12,035 bases of DNA, from NCBI GenBank assembly GCA_025450495.1, contig JANWHI010000054.1, positions 1 through 12,035 on the forward strand. Direction: 5' to 3'. Below are positions 1 to 5,743 of the stretch, piece by piece. Numbering within the stretch: the first letter of the stretch is position 1; every line of letters starts with the position of its first letter. Both the position numbers and the translations under genes were made by a program. Source of the DNA: Candidatus Dormiibacter sp. Lineage in GTDB: Bacteria > Chloroflexota > Dormibacteria > UBA8260. The notes beneath the pieces were generated by a model, which saw nothing but the letters and a program-made list of their open reading frames with translations, had not been told where the DNA came from and made no database searches.

Positions 1-1
1 G

Positions 2-343
2 ACCCGCAGCGCCAGGCTGCAGGGTCACAGCTTTCTGTGGATGGCCCCAATCTACGGGCTGTGCGCGGTGTTGTACGAGCCCGCCCATGACCTGATGCGC
101 GAGCGGCCGGTGGCGCACCGCGCACTGGCCTACGCGCTGGGCATCCTCGCCGTCGAGTACACGGCCGGGCGGCTGATCCGGCGCGCCACCGGGGTCATCC
201 CGTGGGACTACAGCGGCCGCAGCCCGTTGGCGATCGGCGGTGCCACGCGGCTCGACTACGCGCCGCTCTGGGCGGCCGCCGGCGTCGCCCTCGCGCCGGT
301 CGACGACGCGCTGCGTTCGGCGCGGATCAGCTGGGCCGGCTGA
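2..343 (+). CDS. 3' part of a PF06541-type (putative ABC-transporter type IV) membrane protein
   Basis: The reading frame is already open at the left edge, so the 5' end lies outside the window; an internal ATG at 41 is unlikely to be the true start. Visible family marks are an early HSFLWMAPIYGL segment, AYALGILAVEY, then IPWDYSG and, near the end, RLDYAPLW. These match my memory of the PF06541 (formerly DUF1113) pattern, where 'PWDYS' and 'LDYAPLW' are the hallmark blocks. Two or three hydrophobic stretches suggest a multi-pass membrane protein. Its biochemical role is not known; the Pfam name is only a prediction. The TGA stop at 341-343 overlaps the ATG of the next gene (TGATG), so the two are probably cotranslated. 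The family call is fairly secure; function is unassigned. Confidence 0.75.
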   Translation, partial: TRSARLQGHSFLWMAPIYGLCAVLYEPAHDLMRERPVAHRALAYALGILAVEYTAGRLIRRATGVIPWDYSGRSPLAIGGATRLDYAPLWAAAGVALAPVDDALRSARISWAG

Positions 344-1071
344 TGCGGCGCCGCCTCCCGCCGGGCGCTCGCCAGCGAGCCGCCATCGTTGTCGAACGGC
401 TGCGCGCCGAGTACCCGGTGGCGTCCTGCGCGCTGGTGCATGACTCTCCGCTGCAACTGCTCGTCGCCACCATCCTCAGCGCGCAGTCCACCGACAAGCT
501 GGTCAACCTGGTCACTCCCATTCTCTTTGCCCGCTACCCGACCGCCGCCGCTCTGGCCGCGGCGCCTCAGGAGGACGTGGAGGAGGTCATCAAGTCGACC
601 GGGTTCTTCCGGATGAAGGCCCTCGCCACCCGCGAGATGGCCCGCGACCTTGTGGAGCGCTTCGACGGTGAGGTGCCGCCACGCATGGAGGACCTGGTGA
701 CCCTGCGCGGAGTCGGTCGCAAGACTGCCAACGTCGTGCTCGGGGTGGCGTTCGCTGTTCCTGGCTTCCCCGTGGACACGCACGTGACCCGCCTGTCTGC
801 GCGGCTGCGGCTGACGGCAGCAACCGACCCCGTCGAGATCGAGCGCGACGTCACATCGATGGTGCTGCCTCAGGAGTGGACCGACCTCAGCCTGCGCCTC
901 ATCCTCCACGGGCGCCAGGTGTGCGTGGCCCGGTCGCCGAAGTGCCCGATCTGCCTTCTCAACGACATCTGCCCCTCCGCAGAGCTCGGTCCGGTGCGGC
1001 CGAAACCGGCGCGACGCAAGCTTCAGGCGGCTTCGAGGACCCGGCCGGCGCGCTCTCCGAGCACCAGCTGA
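343..1071 (+). CDS. nth: Endonuclease III, bifunctional DNA glycosylase/AP lyase
   Basis: This base-excision repair enzyme removes oxidised pyrimidines and nicks the abasic site. The 242-residue product has the family's ordered marks: SAQSTD near residues 46-51, the helix-hairpin-helix LRGVGRKTANVV (121-132) with the expected catalytic Lys127, the catalytic Asp in VDTHV (Asp145), and the [4Fe-4S] loop C-X6-C-X2-C-X5-C at Cys194, 201, 204 and 210. I chose the ATG at 343 because it overlaps the upstream stop as TGATG and gives a normal family length; the open frame continues further upstream, but only inside the preceding gene. The last 30 or so residues are a basic tail (KPARRKLQAASRTRPARS) beyond the FeS loop. 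Its last 49 bp overlap the convergent gene on the other strand. Identification is very secure. Confidence 0.96.
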   Translation: MRRRLPPGARQRAAIVVERLRAEYPVASCALVHDSPLQLLVATILSAQSTDKLVNLVTPILFARYPTAAALAAAPQEDVEEVIKSTGFFRMKALATREMARDLVERFDGEVPPRMEDLVTLRGVGRKTANVVLGVAFAVPGFPVDTHVTRLSARLRLTAATDPVEIERDVTSMVLPQEWTDLSLRLILHGRQVCVARSPKCPICLLNDICPSAELGPVRPKPARRKLQAASRTRPARSPSTS

Positions 1072-1514
1072 CGGAAGCCGGGAAACGCGCAGGCGCGCGG
1101 CCGGTGGATGGCGGCGACCAGTGCCTCGGTGCGCTGGATCTCGCGCACCTCGATGCCGCAGGCTCGGGCCACGGCCTCGACACCGATCACCCGGCCGGCG
1201 CCCGCGTCCACGTGGCCGGGGTGAATCGCCGCCGAGAGGGTGACCCGCGCGTAGATGAAGGGCTCGGCGGAGTGCTCGGGGACGTTGCTCTCGATGATGC
1301 CCAGCGTCTGACCCTCGGCGAGCTCTCCTGCCAGCGACTCCGCGACGCCGGTCAGGAGACGTTGCGCTGAGGCGGCGCCGGGGGCATCGTGGAACACCAG
1401 GGCGACTCTGCCGTCGCTCCTCAGGTGCTGGATGGCGAGAGCGCTGAGCCCGGTGCGGTGGTCGAAGAAACTCACCGGGAGGGTGGCCAGTGGGGCGCCG
1501 ACCTGCATGTGCAC
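1023..1514 (-). CDS. Conserved-looking hypothetical protein, unknown function
   Basis: I do not recognise this 163-residue protein. It looks truly coding: third codon positions are strongly G/C, and the composition alternates hydrophobic and polar in an ordinary globular way (for example RVALVFHDAPGA, GQTLGIIESNVPEH, FIYARVTLSAAIHPG). No signal peptide, membrane span or Cys/His metal motif is visible. Start candidates are GTG at 1512-1514 and ATG at 1506-1508; an in-frame stop lies just upstream, so the start is one of these two. No Shine-Dalgarno is evident. It is divergent from the WS/DGAT gene (56 bp gap), and its 3' end runs 49 bp into the 3' end of nth on the opposite strand. A link to lipid metabolism from the divergent neighbour would be pure inference. 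Confidence 0.7.
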   Translation of the reverse strand: MHMQVGAPLATLPVSFFDHRTGLSALAIQHLRSDGRVALVFHDAPGAASAQRLLTGVAESLAGELAEGQTLGIIESNVPEHSAEPFIYARVTLSAAIHPGHVDAGAGRVIGVEAVARACGIEVREIQRTEALVAAIHRPRACAFPGFRQLVLGERAGRVLEAA

Positions 1515-1556
1515 AGGCTAAGGAGTCAGCACGGACAACCAAAGGACGATGGACAG

Positions 1557-1562
1557 TACAGT
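1557..1562 (+). promoter_or_regulatory. Possible -10 box (TACAGT) of the WS/DGAT gene
   Basis: TACAGT fits the TANNNT -10 pattern and ends 8 nt before the ATG at 1571. A weak -35 candidate, CGGACA, lies at 1532-1537 with a long 19 bp spacer. If used, transcription would begin at or just before the start codon, giving a leaderless or nearly leaderless mRNA; this agrees with the absence of a Shine-Dalgarno before the ATG. Assigned by pattern only. Confidence 0.3.
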
Positions 1563-1570
1563 TCGCAGCC

Positions 1571-3094
1571 ATGCAGGGTGCTCAAAAGTTGACGCCGCTC
1601 GACGCCTCCTTTCTTCACCTTGAGACACCGCGCACCCACATGCACATCGGCGGCGTGGCCATCTTCGAACCCTCGCCGCTGGGCACCGGGCGGGCGCTCT
1701 ACGACGGCCTCGCCAAGGCGATCGCGCCGCGGCTCGACCTGATGCCCCGGTATCGCCAGAAGCTGGCCTTCGTCCCACTCAGCCTCGACACGCCGGTGTG
1801 GGTCGATGACCCGGATTTCGACATGACCAACCACCTGCTGCGCGCGGCCCTGCCCAAGCCCGGCGGCGACCGCGAGTTGCGCGACCTGATCGGCCGTGTC
1901 TTCTCGCGCAAGCTCGACCGGCGCCGCCCGCTGTGGGAGATCTACATCGTCGAGGGGCTCGAGGGCGGCCGCTGGGCGCTGCTGACCAAGTCACACCACG
2001 CCATGGTCGACGGCATCTCCAACCTGGAGCTGGCCACCATCCTCCTCGACAGCGAGCCCGACCCCGGCGCGCAACCATTTGGAGTGTCGCGCTGGCAGGC
2101 GCGCGAGTCGCCGAGCGCGATGGGGCTGCTGGTCAACTCGCTACGCGAGCGCGTCACCCGCCCGGCGCGCGTGCTCAGCGCGGCGCGTGCGGTGGCCGGC
2201 CAGCCGGGGCGGCTCGCCAACGCGCTGCGCGATACCGCCAGCGGCCTGGCGGCGATGGCCGCGCACATGGGCTCCCCCAAATCGTCGATCAACGGGGACA
2301 CCGGCCCCACTCGCTCGTTCTCCTACAGCCATTTCCCGCTCGACGACTTCCGACTCATCAAGGGCGCCTTGGGCGGCACCATCAACGACGTCGTGCTCGC
2401 GGTCGTGGCGGGTGGCCTGCGCCACTTCCTGATCGCCCGCGGCGTCGACCCCGACGACGCGGACGAGGCGCTGCAGGCGCTCTGCCCGGTGAGCATCCGC
2501 GACACCAGCGAGCGCACCGCGCTCGGCAACCGCCTGGCCATGCTGCTGGTGAACCTGCCGATCGCGGAGATCCACCCGGCACGACGCCTCGCCGCAGTGC
2601 GCGTCACCGTCGAGGCTCTGAAGGCACGCAAGCAGGCGGTCGGCGCCGATTTCCTGCTCAACCTGGCCGGGTTTGCGCCGTCGACGCTGCACGCGATGGT
2701 GGCGCGCGCGTCGCTGCGGCAGATCGCGTTCAACCTGATCGTCACCAATGTGCCCGGGCCGCAGATCCCTCTCTACTGCCAGGGCGCGAAGCTCGTCGAC
2801 GTGTACCCGATCGCCTTCCTCTACGACGGCCAGGAGCTGGCGGTCGCCGTCTTCAGCTACGCGGGCATGCTCAACTTTGGCTACCTGGTGGATGCCCAGG
2901 GTGTCCCCGACGTCGATGTCTTCGCCCAGTGCGTCGAGGAGTCAGTCCGCGAGCTGGTCGATGCAGCGCGCGCCGCTGACCGAGCTAGTGCTCACGAGGC
3001 CGCCAGCGCGTCCCTGACCGGGCGGCGCAAGCCGGCAACCGGCAAGAGGGCAGCAACCAAAGCGAAACCCGCTCGGCGGCGCACACCCGCGTAG
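1571..3094 (+). CDS. Wax ester synthase/diacylglycerol O-acyltransferase (WS/DGAT family)
   Basis: The enzyme transfers an acyl group from acyl-CoA to a diacylglycerol or fatty alcohol, making storage triacylglycerol or wax esters; family members work at the membrane or lipid-droplet surface. The 507-residue product begins with the typical LTPLDASFLHLETP block, carries the catalytic HHxxxDG motif at residues 142-148 (HHAMVDG), the PLWEIY block near 120, and the NDVVLA block near 272 followed by the C-terminal WS/DGAT region (NVPGPQ, PIAFLYDGQELAVAVFSY). The ATG at 1571 is preferred because it starts just before the conserved N-terminal block; the frame opens further upstream without homology. 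The last 24 residues contain ten Lys/Arg, an unusual basic tail. The gene stands alone, divergent from an unknown gene and convergent with the 3111-7932 operon 16 bp away. Choice between wax and triacylglycerol substrate is not decidable. Confidence 0.93.
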   Translation: MQGAQKLTPLDASFLHLETPRTHMHIGGVAIFEPSPLGTGRALYDGLAKAIAPRLDLMPRYRQKLAFVPLSLDTPVWVDDPDFDMTNHLLRAALPKPGGDRELRDLIGRVFSRKLDRRRPLWEIYIVEGLEGGRWALLTKSHHAMVDGISNLELATILLDSEPDPGAQPFGVSRWQARESPSAMGLLVNSLRERVTRPARVLSAARAVAGQPGRLANALRDTASGLAAMAAHMGSPKSSINGDTGPTRSFSYSHFPLDDFRLIKGALGGTINDVVLAVVAGGLRHFLIARGVDPDDADEALQALCPVSIRDTSERTALGNRLAMLLVNLPIAEIHPARRLAAVRVTVEALKARKQAVGADFLLNLAGFAPSTLHAMVARASLRQIAFNLIVTNVPGPQIPLYCQGAKLVDVYPIAFLYDGQELAVAVFSYAGMLNFGYLVDAQGVPDVDVFAQCVEESVRELVDAARAADRASAHEAASASLTGRRKPATGKRAATKAKPARRRTPA

Positions 3095-3110
3095 CTGCAC
3101 CGGGTCGCCG

Positions 3111-3476
3111 TCAGGCCAGGCTGGGGCCGCCCAACCGCAGCGCCCAGGCGCTGGCCTGGTCGTCGGGGACCGGGCTGTGGCCATCCATCGACCGCGCCAG
3201 GCGGCTCGCCTCACTACGGTCGAGCCGGACGCGACCGGCGTCGGCGTGGGTGATCAGGCCGGCGTCGATGCAGAGGTTGAGGAACTCGACGAGCTCGTCG
3301 GCATCGAGAGGGTCGAGGAAGCGCATCTTCCTGATCAACCTTTCGCGGTTGCTGGGCAGGAAGACGCCGAGGTCAGCGAATGCGAGGAGCACGGTCCGTG
3401 CGAGGTCGCGCAGTTCGTCCACGAGTTGGATGGTACTTGCCGCCGGGTCAGCGGGCCACCCGCAGCGCAGTGGCAA
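3111..3476 (-). CDS. Small hypothetical protein at the end of the KimA-like operon
   Basis: I do not recognise this product (121 residues from ATG 3476, or 103 from a GTG at 3420-3422). The ATG lies inside the last codons of the oxidoreductase gene, a 29 bp overlap, while the GTG lies 26 nt past that gene's stop. The first 18 residues from the ATG look unlike the rest, so the GTG is a real alternative. The body is mostly helical and amphipathic, with VDELRDLARTVLLAFADLG, then RERLIRKMRFLDPLDADELVEFLNL and GLITHADAGRVRLDRSEA, which could be a small winged-helix-like fold, but no DNA-binding motif is clear. No membrane span or signal peptide. It is co-directional with the three upstream genes and probably cotranscribed. 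It ends 16 bp from the convergent WS/DGAT stop. Confidence 0.6.
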   Translation of the reverse strand: MPLRCGWPADPAASTIQLVDELRDLARTVLLAFADLGVFLPSNRERLIRKMRFLDPLDADELVEFLNLCIDAGLITHADAGRVRLDRSEASRLARSMDGHSPVPDDQASAWALRLGGPSLA

Positions 3477-4434
3477 GCAGTTCCGCCACCGCGACCGTGG
3501 CGGCGGTGGCCTGGCTGCGCCACGACGGGTCGCCGATGCTCGAGATCAGCTCGCCGTACATCGGCGAATAGAGCGTGTTGACCAGCGCCCGGTCGCTCAG
3601 CGAGGCGGTGCTGCGACGCGGGCCGGTGCGTCCGTCGCGGGTCAGCAGGAAGGCGCCGTCTTCCCAGATCACGTCGAGGCACTGCGCTGGGCGGTGCAGC
3701 CGGATGAGGTTGCCGCGGCGGCTGCCGGCGTAGGAGACCGCGATGTGCGCGGTGCCAGCGGCAGCGAGGCTGAGATCCACCGAGGCAACCTCGCGCCCAC
3801 CCCGACCATCGCGCTGGCAGGCGACCACTTTGCAGGCGGGATCGAGCTCGTGGAGGAGCGCGAGGTAGTGCACCGCGTGGTCGCCGAGAATCCCCCCCTC
3901 GTGCTCCGAGTCGGCGCGCCAGCCCCCGGCGCTGAGCGGGTCGGTGCCCGGCCGCTCGACCGCGACGCTGAGGCTGAACGGCTCACCATCCCGTACCGCC
4001 CCGGCGGCAGCCCGCGCCAGCCATCGCCAAGGCTGCGCGTAACGGTACTGGTGGACGGTTGCCAGGGCCTGGCCACGATGTGAATCCGCCAGCTCACGCA
4101 GGGTGCCAACGTCCGCCTCACTGAGGCCGAGCGGTTTCTCGCAGAGGACGTGCAGCCCTCGGGCAACGGCAGCCGCGATCTCGCCCAGGTGGGCGCTGGG
4201 CGGCGTGGCGATGACCAGGAGGTCGGGGCGTACTGTGTCGAGCATATCGTCGTTCTCGGCGAAGCCCTGGGCGCCCGGGTGTGCCGCAACGACGGCGTCG
4301 CGCCGCTCCGCCGCGGGGTCGCACACGCCGACGAGCTCGACGATGCCGGACGACTCGAGTGCGCTCAGCGCCGGCAGATGGGCGCGCGCGGCGGCAGAGC
4401 CGACGCCCACCAACCCAACCCGCGGCCGGGTCAC
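3448..4434 (-). CDS. Gfo/Idh/MocA-family NAD(P)-dependent oxidoreductase
   Basis: This is a dinucleotide-dependent dehydrogenase of the glucose-fructose oxidoreductase/inositol dehydrogenase family, acting on a sugar, cyclitol or related polyol. From the GTG at 4432-4434 it has 328 residues, normal for the family. The Rossmann loop is VGLVGVGSAAARAHL at residues 6-20, the signature CEKP is at 98-101 (Lys100 is the expected catalytic/cofactor residue), QYRY lies near 129-132, and GGILGDHAVHY at 180-190 carries the expected His189. I chose this GTG because the Rossmann strand then starts at residue 6 and the gap to the upstream aminotransferase is 10 bp; an ATG at 4482 would add 16 residues without homology and overlap that gene by 38 bp. 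Family assignment is secure; the substrate cannot be named. Confidence 0.87.
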   Translation of the reverse strand: MTRPRVGLVGVGSAAARAHLPALSALESSGIVELVGVCDPAAERRDAVVAAHPGAQGFAENDDMLDTVRPDLLVIATPPSAHLGEIAAAVARGLHVLCEKPLGLSEADVGTLRELADSHRGQALATVHQYRYAQPWRWLARAAAGAVRDGEPFSLSVAVERPGTDPLSAGGWRADSEHEGGILGDHAVHYLALLHELDPACKVVACQRDGRGGREVASVDLSLAAAGTAHIAVSYAGSRRGNLIRLHRPAQCLDVIWEDGAFLLTRDGRTGPRRSTASLSDRALVNTLYSPMYGELISSIGDPSWRSQATAATVAVAELLATALRVAR

Positions 4435-4444
4435 GGGATGGTCG

Positions 4445-5743
4445 TCACGCGGCAAGGGCACGTCCCAGGGCGGCGATAGCATCGTCCGCCTGTGTCTCGC
4501 TCAGCATCAGCGGAGGGTTGAGACGGACCTCGGGAACGTCGCCCACGATGAGGATGCCCTCGTCGAGGCAGCGACGGAACAGCCGCAGGCACTGCGACGG
4601 GTTGGCGAGTGCGCCCGTCGCAGGATTGACAAGGTCGAAGCCGAGCATCATGCCCACTCCGCGGTTCCCGCTCACATACGGGGACGCGAGCTGGAGCTCG
4701 GCGATGCCGTACGCCAGCCGCCGTCCAACGCTGTCGACGCGCTCGAGGAAGCCGGGCGCGGTGACGACGTCGAGCACCGCGGTTCCGGCCGCACAGGCGA
4801 GCGGGTTGGCGCCGTAGCTGCTTGACGTCGCCGACCGCTCGGCGAACAGGCTCCGGTCCCAGAGCTCGCGCGGGGCGGCGACGCCGCTGAGCGGGTAGCC
4901 GCCGCCGATCGCCTTGCCGAGCACCAGGATGTCGGGACGGACGCCGAACCAGTCGACGGCGAAGTTGCGTCCCAGCCGTCCGAAGCCGGTGATCGACTCG
5001 TCGACGATCAGCAGCCATCCCTGGCGATCGCAGAGGTCGCGCAGGCCGGCGAGAAAGTGGCGCTGCGGGGGGCGGTTGCCCGCGGTCCCCAGCACTGGCT
5101 CGACGATGACTGCCGCGACTCCGTCCAGCCGCGTCGCCCCGGCCGCGAGCTCGGCAAGCGCCGCGGCGCCGTCCTCCTCACACGCCTCGTAGGTGAGGGC
5201 ATCGTGCGCCCCGCAGCGCGGGTAGGGAAGGGTATGCACCCAGTCAACGCCGAGGGCGACGCGCTCGTCGGGAAAGCGGCCACCGCTGAAGCGCACGCCG
5301 GTGGTCTTGCCATGGAACCCACTGGAAAAGGAGATGAGGTCGCGCTTGCCGCTGATCGATTGGGCGAGACGCACTGCCACCTCGACCGCCTCGGCGCCGC
5401 CGGAGTAGAGCGCCACCCTGTCCACCCCGGCGGGCAGAATCGTGGCCAGCCGCTCCAGGTACGTCGCGTGCTCGGGGGTGTGGAGCACGCAGGCCGCCAG
5501 GCGCGACGCCTGGTCCGCGATGGCGCGCGACCAGACCGGGTTGCCATGGCCGATGGCGGCGACCCCCATCGCCGTTGCGAAGTCGAGCAGACGCCTGCCC
5601 GAATCCGTGACCAGGTAGGCGCCCTCGCCGTGGGTTACCACAAGGCCGGCGGACTCGGCGATGCGGCGCGGGCCGCCGCCACCGAGACGGCGCACGGTGT
5701 CAGCGACGTGCGTGGCTGCTGATGCGTCGGTCGTTGTGCTCAC
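4445..5743 (-). CDS. Class-III PLP-dependent aminotransferase (substrate unknown)
   Basis: Fold type I, class III (omega) aminotransferases move an amino group from an omega-amine or amino acid to a 2-oxo acid. The 432-residue product has SGGAEA at 114-119 (phosphate binding), GFHGKT at 142-147, EP at 215-216, the PLP-ring Asp in VDESITGFGRLG (Asp248), and the Schiff-base Lys277 in VLGKAIGGGYPLSG. The usual DEVQTGFGR block reads DESITGFGR here. Length matches 4-aminobutyrate, acetylornithine or diaminobutyrate aminotransferases, but residues do not let me choose; the lack of ectA or ectC nearby argues against ectoine synthesis. The GTG start overlaps the upstream permease stop by one base (TAGTG), implying translational coupling. 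The next gene starts 10 bp downstream, so it sits mid-operon. Family very secure. Confidence 0.92.
   Translation of the reverse strand: MSTTTDASAATHVADTVRRLGGGGPRRIAESAGLVVTHGEGAYLVTDSGRRLLDFATAMGVAAIGHGNPVWSRAIADQASRLAACVLHTPEHATYLERLATILPAGVDRVALYSGGAEAVEVAVRLAQSISGKRDLISFSSGFHGKTTGVRFSGGRFPDERVALGVDWVHTLPYPRCGAHDALTYEACEEDGAAALAELAAGATRLDGVAAVIVEPVLGTAGNRPPQRHFLAGLRDLCDRQGWLLIVDESITGFGRLGRNFAVDWFGVRPDILVLGKAIGGGYPLSGVAAPRELWDRSLFAERSATSSSYGANPLACAAGTAVLDVVTAPGFLERVDSVGRRLAYGIAELQLASPYVSGNRGVGMMLGFDLVNPATGALANPSQCLRLFRRCLDEGILIVGDVPEVRLNPPLMLSETQADDAIAALGRALAA

Noticed and set aside
256..1572. 438-residue antisense open frame across nth
   Set aside because: It lies opposite the well-supported nth gene, its product is Arg/His/Gly-rich without any family motif, and long stop-free antisense frames are expected at this GC content.
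1933..2979. 348-residue second plus-strand frame inside WS/DGAT
   Set aside because: Arg/Gly/His-rich product with no domain; shadow of the acyltransferase, which has its full set of family motifs.
3115..3130. GCCAG/CTGG hairpin between the convergent WS/DGAT gene and the KimA operon
   Set aside because: The loop would be about one base, there is no T tract, and it lies inside the coding end of the small minus-strand gene; not a credible terminator.
4445..5743. EctB (ectoine pathway) assignment for the aminotransferase, tempting beside a K+ importer
   Set aside because: No EctA or EctC is nearby, and class-III motifs alone do not separate diaminobutyrate from GABA or acetylornithine enzymes.
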